Assembly: GCF_025989125.1 (NCBI RefSeq)
Contig: NZ_JAPDNR010000001.1
Location: forward strand, 4,635,989-4,699,988
Direction of reading: 5' to 3'
DNA from: Chitinophaga nivalis
GTDB taxonomy: Bacteria; Bacteroidota; Bacteroidia; Chitinophagales; Chitinophagaceae
DNA length: 64,000 bases
Shown here: in pieces, positions 44,953-57,300 of the stretch
Layout: each line of letters begins with the position of its first letter
Numbering within the stretch: position 1 is the stretch's first letter
Position numbers and translations under genes: made by a program
Notes under the pieces: model-generated
The model's input: the letters and a program-made list of their open reading frames with translations, nothing else
Database searches by the model: none
Told to the model about the DNA's origin: nothing

Positions 44953-45714
44953 ATGAAAATGAACAAAGCGTTGGTAACAGGAACGGTCCTGATGACCGGT
45001 ATCCTTTATAACCTACACACCTTTGCACAAGACAGCGACAGTAATAAATGGGCGCCAGCTGAAGTGAAAATAGACGGACAGTTAACAGAATGGCCTAAGC
45101 CGTTACAGTTTTATAATAACGTGACCAAACTATTTTATACCATCGCCAACGACCAGGAGCAGTTATATGTTGTGGTGAGTGTGCCCGACCAGCAAAGCCA
45201 GTTGAAGATTATGCGTTCCGGTATTACCATCACTGTGAATGCTACCGGAAAGAAGAAAGGAGGCGCCTCCGTGACGTTTCCATTGACGGCTGAAGCAGCG
45301 GCAGCAGCGCCGGATGTACCCGAAGCCTCCCGCGCACTGATTGCCGGTGAACTGAAAAAACAGATCCTGGCCGGCGTTAGAGAAATACAGGTAGACGGAT
45401 TTGAAGGGATACCAGCAGGTAATATTCCTGTGCAGAATCAATATGGTATCCGTACTGCCTCTTCCTTTGATGCTGCAGGCAACCTGATATGTGAACTGGT
45501 CATTCCTTTGAAAACGGCGGGAATTGCACCCGGAACAGATAAACCGATTGCTTACCGTTTTAAAGTGAATGCCCTGAAAAAAGATGATAAAAAAGAACAG
45601 CGGCCACCGCGTGCACAGGGCCAGCCAGCCCCGATGCCAGGTGAAGGACCGGATACCTTCGCGTTGTTCTATTCTGCAGATTTCTGGACCAGACAAACAC
45701 TGGCTACCCATTAA
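44953..45714 (+). CDS. Secreted CBM9-like domain protein
   Basis: 253 residues from the ATG at 44953, which begins a signal peptide (MKMNKALVTGTVLMTGILY, ending near TFAQ); the longer frame upstream has no signal. The body resembles a CBM9-like beta-sandwich: VKIDGQLTEWPKPL, FYTIANDQEQLYVVVSV and a late AYRFKVNAL strand. The Pro/Gln-rich segment near 215-235 is low complexity. CBM9-like domains often bind sugars, but here no enzyme is attached. The S41 protease gene starts 36 bp downstream. Confidence 0.72.
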   Translation: MKMNKALVTGTVLMTGILYNLHTFAQDSDSNKWAPAEVKIDGQLTEWPKPLQFYNNVTKLFYTIANDQEQLYVVVSVPDQQSQLKIMRSGITITVNATGKKKGGASVTFPLTAEAAAAAPDVPEASRALIAGELKKQILAGVREIQVDGFEGIPAGNIPVQNQYGIRTASSFDAAGNLICELVIPLKTAGIAPGTDKPIAYRFKVNALKKDDKKEQRPPRAQGQPAPMPGEGPDTFALFYSADFWTRQTLATH

Positions 45715-45750
45715 AGTGCTATCCGGTTTTAAATAGTCTTAACCAATGTT

Positions 45751-47301
45751 ATGCATAAAAAACTATTTACTACGGGAACCAAAGCTATCCTCACAGGTAT
45801 AGCCTGTGCTGCCCTGCTGGCAGCCTGTAAAAAAGGAAACGACGGTGGAAGTCCTGCAGAAGGGGTAGCGGAAGATACCCTGAAATATCTGACCTACCAG
45901 ATTATGCAGGTAAGCTATGCAGATGGGGGCAGAAATGCCGCGGCGGGACTGCCTACTTATTATTGGTATGGCAAAGTGCCGCAGCTCAATCCGCTGGACA
46001 GCAAGTACCCTAATGCGGATACCCTGCTGGCGCGGATGAAGGAATATGCGATCAATCCTGCTACCAACCAACCCTTTGATCATTACAGTTTTCTGGATAG
46101 GGATGGTTCGCTGACCAACCGGCTCATGAATGGTATTTCTTCCCAGACTTTCGCTGCAGGCAGTGGAGGATATGGTTTAGACTACGGGCTGGGAAAAGAT
46201 CAAAACGGTAAGATACACATCTACGTATTGTATGCCGATAAAAACAGCCCTGCCGGACAAAAAGGTATCACCCGCGGATGGGAAGTGACGGCTGTAAATG
46301 GCACGACGGTTTTCAATGAATCACAGGTCACTTACAACATGCTGAATGAGGCCTTCTTTTACAGCAGCAGTATTATCCTGGGCCTGAAAAAACCAAACGG
46401 AGAAACGACTACGGCTACTTTGAATACCGGTTCCTATGCGATCAATCCGGTATTGTTTGATACGGTATTTACGGTGAAGGATAAACCTGTTGGATATTTT
46501 GCCTTGTATACCTATTCCAGTGTCATTAATTCAGATGGTGCGGCTACCGCCACGAAAACCGCATTGGATGAAACTTTTGCCAAATTCAAAGCCAGGGGTA
46601 TTACCAATCTGATTGTAGACCTGCGGTATAACGGTGGCGGTGCTACGAATACAGCCGAATACCTGGATAATGCCATCGCACCTGCTGCTGCGGCCGGAAA
46701 GCTGATGTATACCAGCAAATACAATGATAAACTGACGGAGCATTTGTCTACGGTAGGACTGAAGGCTTCTGTAAATTTTGCGGCTGCTACCGGCGGTTTA
46801 AAACTGGATCATGTATTTTTTATTACCACCGGTAATACTGCCTCCTCCAGCGAACTGACGTTGAACAACCTGGATCCGTATATGGATGTGAAACTGGTAG
46901 GCGAAAAAACCTACGGCAAACCTGTGGGCTTCATCGATTTTACTATCTCTATGTATGATGCTTCCCACAATAAAAAATACCTGGCCGATCTTTATGCCAT
47001 TAACTTTGAAACGTTCAATGCCAATGGAAAAGGAGGCTACTATACCGGTATTGATGTGGATGCCCCAGCCGTGGATTATGTAAATGTGCCATGGGGAAAT
47101 ACAGACTACGACGACAATCTGTTAAAGATTATTTCTTTTCTGGAAACAAATTCCTTCTCCGGCCAACGTGCTGCGAAGGCCCGTATTGCTGCTGCCAATG
47201 ATCAGCTGCGGGTGGCTATTCCCGGAACCCGTACCCAACATGGATTTAACGGTATGGTGAATTATGAAGTCAGTAAAGCGGTATCCCGTTTCAACCGATA
47301 A
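45751..47301 (+). CDS. S41 family peptidase, lipoprotein
   Basis: 516 residues. The lipoprotein signal has a lipobox at LLAAC. A PDZ-like region follows (SPAGQKGITRGWEVTAVNG, about 165-190), then the C-terminal processing peptidase domain with DLRYNGGGATNTAEYLDN, the nucleophile Ser in TGNTASSSELTL and the Lys in VGEKTYGKPVGF. It cleaves proteins in the periplasm or at the outer membrane. It probably forms a two-gene unit with the CBM9-like gene. The substrate is unknown. Confidence 0.9.
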   Translation: MHKKLFTTGTKAILTGIACAALLAACKKGNDGGSPAEGVAEDTLKYLTYQIMQVSYADGGRNAAAGLPTYYWYGKVPQLNPLDSKYPNADTLLARMKEYAINPATNQPFDHYSFLDRDGSLTNRLMNGISSQTFAAGSGGYGLDYGLGKDQNGKIHIYVLYADKNSPAGQKGITRGWEVTAVNGTTVFNESQVTYNMLNEAFFYSSSIILGLKKPNGETTTATLNTGSYAINPVLFDTVFTVKDKPVGYFALYTYSSVINSDGAATATKTALDETFAKFKARGITNLIVDLRYNGGGATNTAEYLDNAIAPAAAAGKLMYTSKYNDKLTEHLSTVGLKASVNFAAATGGLKLDHVFFITTGNTASSSELTLNNLDPYMDVKLVGEKTYGKPVGFIDFTISMYDASHNKKYLADLYAINFETFNANGKGGYYTGIDVDAPAVDYVNVPWGNTDYDDNLLKIISFLETNSFSGQRAAKARIAAANDQLRVAIPGTRTQHGFNGMVNYEVSKAVSRFNR

Positions 47302-47316
47302 TAATGAAGTTATTTT

Positions 47317-47373
47317 GATACCCGGTCAGGTGACAGACGTGTTGTAGTCTTTACCTGGCCGGGTATCTTTTTT
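47317..47373 (+). terminator. Terminator after the S41 peptidase gene
   Basis: GATACCCGGTCAGGT (47317-47331) pairs with ACCTGGCCGGGTATC (47353-47367) with one mismatch, followed by six T. Confidence 0.9.
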
Positions 47374-47651
47374 AGCGGATCAGTATAGCATGATGGCAGC
47401 TGATGCCGATATGGGCACGTTGCTGATATAAACTACCCTGGTACATCATTGTAACCCCCACATGTAATCATTTATTTCCGGATCAGCTTTACAGTTGTCT
47501 GCTGATAAACAATCGTATCCTGCCCTGTTACTACCAGCTATCCTGCAGCGTCTCCAGCCGGTAAGGATGTTGCCGCCGGCATTTTCTTTCCGCCGTTTTC
47601 TTTTCATTATAGGTTAATAGAGAGACATGTCGTCTGCTACCAACCTGATTT
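47374..47651. other. Gene-poor stretch between terminator and remnant
   Basis: No convincing gene. A minus-strand frame over 47531-47640 encodes a basic peptide ending in RLETLQDSW and may be further remnant of the pseudogene above it. Confidence 0.3.
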
Positions 47652-48096
47652 TCATTCTTTACACGCCTTGTTATTAGAGGAGGCAAGCGAAACGCAGACA
47701 CGTGCAAACGGTGTGGCAGGCAGCTGATACTGATCACACCAATCAGATAAATCAGGGGATAACGTCAGCGTATCAACACCGCCCAATACAAAGGAAGTAC
47801 CGGTATGATGTGTGACCTCAAAAGCCATAGCGGCAGTATGCGCCGGGTAGGAGATGAGTCCACTCGTCACCATTGCCTGGTTGTTCTCTTTAAAATCAAT
47901 CTTCACCCGCAGGTGGTTAGGTATTGTGGCCGTTGCACCAAATGTAAACGTTACCGGGTATCTGTACTGTTTCAAATATTCCTGGATCTATTTACCGCTA
48001 TATAAGTGCCCGCTTTCCGCACCGGATACAGCAAAGTACCGTTGTCGATAAAACAGAAAAATAAAAGCAAATGATAAGCACAAAACTATCCTGCAT
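47652..48096 (-). pseudogene. Frameshifted remnant of a secreted protein gene
   Basis: Three minus-strand pieces join by two frame changes. A start at 48096 gives a hydrophobic leader (MQDSFVLIICFYFSVL). After a frame shift near 48050 comes FIDNGTLLYPVRKAGTYIAV. After another near 47987 the frame runs to the stop at 47652 (KQYRYPVTFTFGATATIPNH, later LGGVDTLTLSPDLSDW). Each piece reads like real protein, with beta-strand patterns, and the joins are in a sensible order. No family is recognised. The alternative is chance open frames or sequencing error. Confidence 0.4.
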
Positions 48097-48293
48097 GGTT
48101 AAACGTAGTCGTAGTAGGGACTGCAGGATAGGGACGGGTGGGCATAGGCGGTTGTGCTGAATGAAGGTTTCACAAACAACAACCGGCATAATACTTAAAC
48201 ATCTCTCTAAAATTTAAAAACAATCATCATCAACCCACGACAGTCATCTGCCGGCAGGCAGATGAAATAAAAACACCGGTGAGTGAATCCTAT

Positions 48294-48340
48294 AAAAGCA
48301 AAACGCATAACAGGCGTAGCCCGCTATGCGTTTTGCTTTA
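48294..48340 (-). terminator. Terminator of the giant repeat gene
   Basis: AAAGCAAAACGCATA (48295-48309) pairs perfectly with TATGCGTTTTGCTTT (48325-48339). On the minus strand it lies 22 bp after the stop and is followed by a TTTTGC-TTTTA stretch. Confidence 0.85.
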
Positions 48341-48361
48341 TTCCTCCCGAAGGGGAGCTTG

Positions 48362-51300
48362 TTATCTTACTACGGTCACTTCTCCTTTGAGAACATTGGT
48401 AGCGCCGCCGGCTACTTTTCTGTAGGTAAGCCACCAAACATAGGTGCCTACATCTACCGGTACGCCTTTGTATTTACCATCCCAGCCTTTGTGGTCATCG
48501 GATGTCATAAAGATCAGTTCGCCCCAGCGGTTGAATACGCGCAGTTCGTAGTCGAACATAGCGCCTCTTACTACCGGTCGGAAGACATCATTACGTCCGT
48601 CGCCATTTGGAGAGAAGGCATTTGGTAATTCCGGTTTAGGTTCGCAGTAAACCACATCTACTGTGATGTCGTCGGTAGCGGAACCGCAATCGTTGAATAC
48701 GGTTACCGTATAGGTGCCACCGTTAGACACGGTCAGTGATGGTCCTGCAGAACCGTTATCCCAGCGTACACCTGTGATGTTACCGCCTTCTGCACGTAAG
48801 GTGAGTGTTTCACCTTTACACAGGGTGGTATCTCTACCCAGGTTTACTTTTGGTAATCCGGTCATGTTTACATTTACGCTGTCAGTATAGATACGCTGGC
48901 AGAAGCGATCCATTACCGCCAGTTTGTATTTGCCAGCCTGTGTAACGGTTTTAACCGGGTTAGGGTCGCCGTCATTCCACAAGTAGGAGATCGCATCCGG
49001 ATTGGTTCCATCCAGTACTACAGATCCTCCCGGACAAATATTCCTGTCTGGTCCCAGATCCAGGTTCAGGGTCGGTTTCGCCCGTACATTAACGGTTTCC
49101 TTCACCACGCAGTTGTCTCTGCTTACAGACACCCAGTAGGCGCCTGGCTGATTTACCACGATGGAGTTGGTGGTTTCACCTGTCTGCCATTGGATACGGC
49201 CGCCGTTAGAGGTAACCGTGAGCATGATAGACTGATCAGGGCAGATCGTCGTATCGCGGGTCAGGCTGATATCTGGTGGCGGATTTACGCGTACTTTAAC
49301 GGTATCGATGGTGATACATCCGCTCTTCATCACTTTAACCCAGAACTCTTCCTGTGTGCTTACCAGTATGGAAGAGGAGGTAGATCCTGTACTCCACAGG
49401 TATTGTGCACCATTTACATAAGCATCCAGTTTAACGGACTGGCCACGGCAGATAGTCGTATCCGGAATGTCTACCAGCGGTGTTGGCACCAGGCTTACCT
49501 CAATGGTATCGGTAGTTACACACTGGCCGTTGCTAACGCTCACCCAGTAGGTGCCTGCAGTAGCCACATTGATCCGTTGTGTGGTAGCCCCGGTAGACCA
49601 TTTGATCTGGTAGGCGAAGTTAGCCGCACCTGCATCCAGTACCAGGCTGTTGCCACCACAAATCGTAGTGTCGTTGCCCAGTTTCACCACTGGTTTCTGG
49701 ATGTAGGTCAGGTGGTAGGTCATGGTATCGGAAGAACAACCGGTCTGACCGTCTGTTACGATGAATGAAGCACTTGTTGCACCATTCAGGTTAAACACAT
49801 TACTGGTTTGTGTATACGGTAATCCTTTTACCGCATTGGCAGGCGTAACGCTTACCAGGGTGTACGTTGGTTTGCTGACATTGCCGGTTGTCTGCAGGGT
49901 AATCATCGGATTATCCGAGCAATTAGACGGCAGGGTAGCGGTCAGCTGCGGTTTGTCGCAAGGTTTAACGATCACCTGTTGGATCACATCATTGGCCTTA
50001 TTGCCGCATGCATCCATGATAGTCCATCTTCTCACAATGGTATAACCTTTACAGATGTCTTTCACATACGGATCTTCACTATAGATCGCTTTCTTAGGGA
50101 AGCTGTAGTCGCAGTTGTCTGTAGCTGTTAATACCGGCGGAGCAGGGATCTCATCCTGGCAATAGATAATCACATCAGCAGGAGCAGGGCTGATAACCGG
50201 TCTGGTGGTATCCTTCACGGTTACTACCTGTGTCATGATGGTCGTGTTGCCACAAGCATCTTTTGCTTCCCAGGTTCTGATGATGCGGTAGTTGTTTACG
50301 CAGGCGCCAGGGATTTTTTCAGTACGGATAGAACGTGTCAGCGTGAGGCCGTTGCCGGTTGTGCTGCAGTTGTCCGTTACTTTCACATTGTTGGCTGGTG
50401 CAGGAATATCATCACAGCTTACGGTGGTATCTGCCGGAGGCGCTACCACAAATACCGGTTTAGTGGTATCCTGTACGGTGATGGTTTGTTGCATGAACGC
50501 TTTGTTGCCACATTCGTCTGTCGCGGTCCAGGTACGGATTTCTTTGTAGTTACCCGCACAGGCGCCAGGTACGGTTACTTTCCGTGTACCAGTGACTACC
50601 TGGATGTTGGCGCTGCAATTGTCGGTAGCTGTAATGACCGGCCATGCAGGCACCTGATCGCAATTTACGAGGGTGTCTTTAGGCGCAACAGCAGAGAATA
50701 CCGGTTTGGTAGTATCCTGTACTGTGATGTGTTGTTCAAAGGTTGCGCGGTTGTTGCAATCATCGGTAGCGGTCCAGGTACGGATAAAGGTGTAGCTGTT
50801 TACGCATCCCGGTTGCGTTACCCGTGGCGCATCTGTATAGGTAATCTTCACATTGGCAGCCGGAGAACAGTTGTCTGTAGCTACTACTGGTAATTTATCC
50901 AGGTTGGCTACTTTATCACAGTCTACAGTGGTATCGGCTACCGGTTTCACGGTGAATACCGGTTTGGTGGTATCCTGTACGGTTACACGCTGGCTGATGG
51001 TAGTAGCGTTACCGCAACCATCGGTGGCCACCCATGTTCTGGTAAAGGTATAACCGTTGGCACAACCAGGAGTCGGCACTTTGGCTGATTCGCTGTAAGC
51101 TACCTTAATATTACCGGCAGGAGTACAGTTGTCAGTTACCGTGTATTTCACATCTGCAGGAGCAGGAACTTTATCACAATCTACTGTAGTATCAGCAACA
51201 GGTTTCAGTGTGAATACCGGAGCTGTTCTGTCTACTACCGTTACATTTTGTGAGATGCTTGTTTTGTTACCACAACCGTCTTCCGCTATCCAGGTACGGA

Positions 51301-54300
51301 TAAAGGTATAGGCGTTGGCACAACCAGGTGTTGGCACTTTGGGTGATTCGCTGTAAGTCACCTTGATGTCGGCTACCGGTGTACAGTTGTCTGTTACGGT
51401 GTACTTCACATCGGCCGGAGCAGGTACTTTATCACAGTCTACTGTGGTATCCGCTGCTGGTTTCAAGGTGAATACCGGTGCAGTTCTGTCTACTACGGTT
51501 ACGTTTTGTTTGATCGTAGTGGTGTTACCGCAACCATCGGAAGCTACCCAGGTACGGGTAAATACGTAGGCGTTGGTACAACCCGGTGTCGGCACTTTCG
51601 GTGTTTCGCTGTAAGTAACGGTGATCTGTGCTGCAGGCGTACAATTGTCGCTCACAGTGTATTTCACGTCATCTTTAGCAGGTACTTTATCGCAATCCAC
51701 GGTGGTATCCGCCGCTGGTTTCAGGTGGAATACCGGTGCTGTTCTGTCAATTACAGTTACGTTTTGTTTGATCGTAGCACTGTTGCCGCAACCATCTTCT
51801 GCCACCCAGGTACGGATGAAAGTATAAGCGTTGGCACAACCAGGAGTATTGATCTTAGGTGATTCACTGTAGGTCACCTTAATTTGACCGGCAGGGGTAC
51901 AGTTGTCGCTTACGCTGAACTTCACATCTGCCTCTGTTGGTACTTTATCACAATCAACGGTGGTATCCGCCGCTGGTTTGAGATTGAATACCGGTGCTGT
52001 TCTGTCTATCACATTTACTACCTGTGTGATCGTAGTTGCGTTGCCACAACCGTCGGTTGCTATCCAGGTACGGGTGAATGTGTAGGCGTTGGCACAACCA
52101 GGTGTATTCACTTTCGGTGATTCGCTGTACGCTACTTTAATATTAGCTACCGGAGTACAGTTGTCTGTTACCAGGAACCTTACCTGAGATGGGGTAGGTA
52201 CCTTGTCACAATCCACGGTTGTATCAGCCGCAGGTGTCATGGTGAATACAGGCGCTGTTCTGTCTACTACGGTTACATTCTGTTTAACGGTTGTTGCATT
52301 GCCACAACCATCAGTAGCTATCCAGGTACGTACAAAGGTGTAAGCGTTGGTACAGCCGGCAGTTGGTACTTTCGGCGACTCGCTGTACGTTACTTTGATG
52401 TTGGTCACTGGTGTACAGTTGTCTGTTACTGCATATTTCACATCAGCCGGGGTAGGTACCTTGTCACAATCCACGGTCGTATCCGCCGCAGGTTTCAGGG
52501 TAAATACCGGTGCTGTTCTGTCTACCACATTTACTTTCTGTTTGGTGGTAGCACTGTTGCCACAACCGTCGGACACCACCCATATACGGGTAAAGGTATA
52601 GGCATTGGCGCAACCCGGCGTTGGCACTTTTGGTGTTTCGCTGTAATCAATTTTGATGTTCGCAGGGAGACAGTTATCTGTTACGATGACGATTACATCC
52701 TCTTTGGCCGGTACCCTGTCACAATCTACGGTAGTATCAGCCGCAGGTTTCAGGAGGAAGGTAGGAGGCGTTCTGTCTACCACGCTTACATTTTGTTTGA
52801 TGGTAGTTGTATTACCACAACCATCCGCAGCTACCCAGATACGGGTAAAGTTGTAAGTGTTGTTACAGCCTGGCGCCGGTACTTTCGGTGTTTCACTGTA
52901 GGTAACCTTGATATCACCAACCGGTGTACAGTTATCCGTTACAATGTATTTCACGTCAGCCGGATCAGGTACTTTGTCACAATCCACAACGGTGTCAGCG
53001 ACTGGTTTGTAGGTAAATACCGGTGCGATGTTATCTATTACCGTCACTTTCTGGCTGGTTTCAGCCGTGTTGCCACAGGCATCAGTTGCGGTCCAGGTGC
53101 GGGTGAAGGTGTAGGCATTGGCACAACCCACTGTTGGAATTTTCGGTGAGTCGGTGATTTTTACCTGAATTTTTGTTACTGGTGTACAGTTGTCTGTTAC
53201 ACTGAATTTCACATTGGCCGGAGCAGGTACCTTATCGCAATCGACGGTGGTATCTGCCGCTGGTTTCCAGGTGAATACCGGTGCGGTTTTATCCTGTACG
53301 GTTACTTTCTGGCTGATCGTAGCTGTGTTACCACAACCATCTGCCGCTACCCAGGTACGGGTGAAGGTGTAACCATTCGGACAACCCGGTGTCGGTACTT
53401 TTGGTGACTCGGTGTAAGTTACCCTGATGTTCGCTACTGGCGTACAGTTGTCTGTCACGGTGTATTTCACATCAGCAGGAGCAGGCACCTTATCGCAATC
53501 CACGGTAGTATCCGCGGCTGGTTTCAGGCCAAATTCCGGTGCTTTGTTATCTATCACGGTCACTTTCTGGCTGATGGATGTTTTGTTACCACAACCATCT
53601 TCTGCCAACCAGGTGCGGGTGAAGGTGTATGCATTGGCACAACCTGCAGTCGGTACTTTTGGTGATTCGGTATAGGTCACTTTGATGTTGGCTACCGGTG
53701 TACAGTTGTCTGTAACGGTGAACTTCACATCAGCAGGAGCAGGTACCTTGTCACAATCTACCGTCGTATCAGCCGCTGGTTTCAGTCCGAATACCGGTGC
53801 TGTTCTGTCTACTACGGTTACATTCTGGGTAATGGATGTTTTGTTGCCACAACCATCAACAGCCAGCCAGGTACGGGTAAAGGAGTAGGCGTTGGCACAA
53901 CCTGCTGCAGGCAGCTTCGGTGTTTCGCTGTATACTACTCTGATATCGCTGGTTGGTGTACAATTATCTGTTACTACCAGTTTGATATCTTCTTTAGCAG
54001 GTACTTTATCGCAATCTACCGTGGTATCTGCTGCTGGTTTCAAGGTGAATACCGGCGCAGTTCTGTCTACTACGGTCACGTTTTGTTGAATGGTGGTTGC
54101 ATTACCACAACCATCTTCCGCTACCCAGGTACGGGTAAAGGTATAAGCGTTGTCACAACCGGCAGTTGGTACTTTCGGTGATTCGGTATAGGTTACCTTG
54201 ATACTTCCTACTGGTGTACAGTTATCGGTAACGGTAAATTTCACGTCATCTTTGGTCGGTACCTTATCGCAATCTACAGTCGTATCAGCCGCTGGTTTCA

Positions 54301-57300
54301 CACCAAATACCGGTGCTGTTCTGTCTATCACATTTACTACCTGTTTGATGGTAGCTGTGTTACCACAACCATCGGCAGCCACCCATGTACGGGTGAAGGT
54401 GTAGGCATTGGCACAACCTGGTGTGTTTACTTTTGGAGACTCGCTGTAAGTCACTTTAATATTACCTACCGGCGTACAATTGTCTGTAACGGCATATTTC
54501 AGGTCACCGGCCAGTGGTACTTTGTCACAGTCTACGGTGGTATCCGCAGCTGGTTTCAGTACAAACTTCGGTGCTTCATTATCTACCACAGTCACTTTCT
54601 GGGTGATGGTAGCAGTGTTACCACAACCATCTGCCGCTACCCATGTACGGGTGAAGGTATATGCGTTGGCACAACCTGCAGTCGGTACTTTTGGAGACTC
54701 GGTATACGTTACCTTGATGTTGGCTACCGGCGTACAGTTGTCTGTAACGGTGTATTTCACATCTGTTGGCGTCGGCACCTTATCGCAATCTACGATGGTA
54801 TCTGTCGCTGGTTTCAGGGTGAATACCGGTGCAGTTCTGTCTACTACGGTTACTTTCTGGCTGATGGATGTTTTATTACCACAACCATCTTCTGCTACCC
54901 ATGTACGGGTGAAGGTGTATGCGTTGGCACAACCAGCAGTCGGCGCTTTCGGTGATTCAGTATACGTCACTTTAATGTTACCCACTGGTGTACAGTTGTC
55001 TGTCACAGTGTATTTCACATCAGCAGGCGCAGGTACTTTATCACAATCTACCGTTGTATCAGCAGCAGGTTTCAGACCGAATACCGGTGCTGTTCTGTCT
55101 ACTACCGTCACATTTTGAGAGATAGATGTTTTGTTGCCACAACCGTCTTCTGCTACCCAGGTACGGGTGAAGGTGTATGCGTTGGCACAACCAGCAGTCG
55201 GTGCTTTAGGTGATTCAGTATACGTTACTTTAATGTTACCCACTGGTGTACAGTTGTCTGTCACAGTGTATTTCACATCAGCAGGCGCAGGTACTTTATC
55301 ACAATCTACCGTGGTATCAGCAGCTGGTTTCAGCCCGAATACCGGAGCAGTTCTGTCTACTACGGTTACTTTCTGAGAGATAGATGTTTTGTTACCACAA
55401 CCATCTTCTGCTACCCAGGTACGGGTGAAGGTGTATGCGTTGGCACAACCAGCAGTCGGTGCTTTAGGTGATTCAGTATACGTCACTTTAATGTTACCCA
55501 CTGGTGTACAGTTGTCTGTTACCGTGTATTTCACATCAGCAGGAGCCGGTACCTTGTCACAATCTACCGTCGTATCCGCAGCAGGTTTCAGCCCGAATAC
55601 CGGTGCTGTTCTGTCTACTACAGTTACATTTTGGGTGATGGTAGATTTGTTACCACAACCGTCTTCTGCTACCCAGGTACGGGTGAAGGTGTATGCGTTG
55701 GCACAACCCGCAGTCGGCGCTTTAGGTGATTCAGTATACGTCACTTTGATGTTGGCTACTGGTGTACAGTTGTCTGTAACGGTGTATTTCACATCAGCCG
55801 GAGCAGGCACCTTATCACAATCTACGGTGGTATCAGCGGCAGGTTTCAGACCAAACTTAGGCGCTTCATTATCTACCACAGTCACTTTCTGGGTGATGGT
55901 AGCAGTGTTTCCACAACCATCTGCCGCTATCCAGGTCCGGATGAAGGAGTAGGCGTTGGCACAGCCTGCAGTTGGTACTTTAGGCGACTCAGAGTAAGTC
56001 ACTTTGATATTACCTACCGGTGTACAGTTGTCTGTCACGGTAAATTTCACATCTGCCTGGGTTGGTACCTTATCACAGTTTACAGTAGTATCTGCGGCAG
56101 GTTTCAGCCCGAATACAGGTGCAGTTTTATCTACCACAGTAACGTTCTGTGAGATAGATGTTTTGTTACCACAACCATCTTCAGCCAACCAGGTACGGGT
56201 GAAGGTATATGCGTTAGCACAACCCGCAGTCGGTACTTTCGGCGATTCGGTATAGGTTACTTTGATGTTGGCTACCGGTGTACAGTTATCTGTAACGGTA
56301 TATTTCACATCGCCCGGAGCTGGTACCTTATCACAATCCACAGTGGTATCTGCGGCAGGTTTCAGCCCAAACTTCGGCGCTTCATTATCTACCACAGTCA
56401 CTTTCTGGCTGATGGATGTTTTATTGCCACAACCATCTTCTGCCACCCAGGTACGGATGAAGGAGTAGGCGTTGGCACAACCGGCAGTTGGTACTTTAGG
56501 TGACTCGCTGTAGGTTACCTTGATGTTGGCTACCGGTGTACAGTTGTCTGTAACGGTATACTTCACATCCGCCGGAGCAGGTACCTTATCACAATTCACG
56601 GTGGTATCCGCCGCAGGTTTCAGTCCGAATACCGGCGCAGTTCTGTCTACTACGGTCACTTTCTGAGAGATAGATGTTTTGTTACCACAACCATCTTCTG
56701 CTACCCAGGTACGGGTGAAGGTGTATGCGTTGGCACAACCCGCAGTCGGTGCTTTTGGAGACTCGGTATAGGTCACTTTGATGTTACCCACTGGTGTACA
56801 GTTGTCTGTCACAGTGTATTTCACATCAGCAGGAGCCGGTACCTTATCACAATCTACCGTCGTATCCGCCGCAGGTTTCAGTCCGAATACCGGTGCTGTT
56901 CTGTCTACTACGGTCACATTTTGGGTGATGGTAGATTTATTACCACAACCATCTTCTGCTACCCAGGTACGGGTGAAGGTGTATGCATTGGCACAACCTG
57001 CAGTCGGTGCTTTTGGTGATTCAGTATAGGTCACTTTGATGTTGCCTACAGTGGTACAGTTGTCTGTAACGGTGTATTTCACATCAGCAGGAGCCGGTAC
57101 CTTATCACAATCCACGGTGGTATCCGCAGCTGGTTTCAGACCAAACTTAGGCGCTTCATTATCTACCACGGTCACTTTCTGGGTGATGGTAGCGGTGTTT
57201 CCACAACCATCTGCCGCTACCCATGTACGGGTGAAGGTGTATGCGTTGGCACAACCAGCAGTTGGTACTTTGGCAGATTCGGAGTAAGTCACTTTAATAT

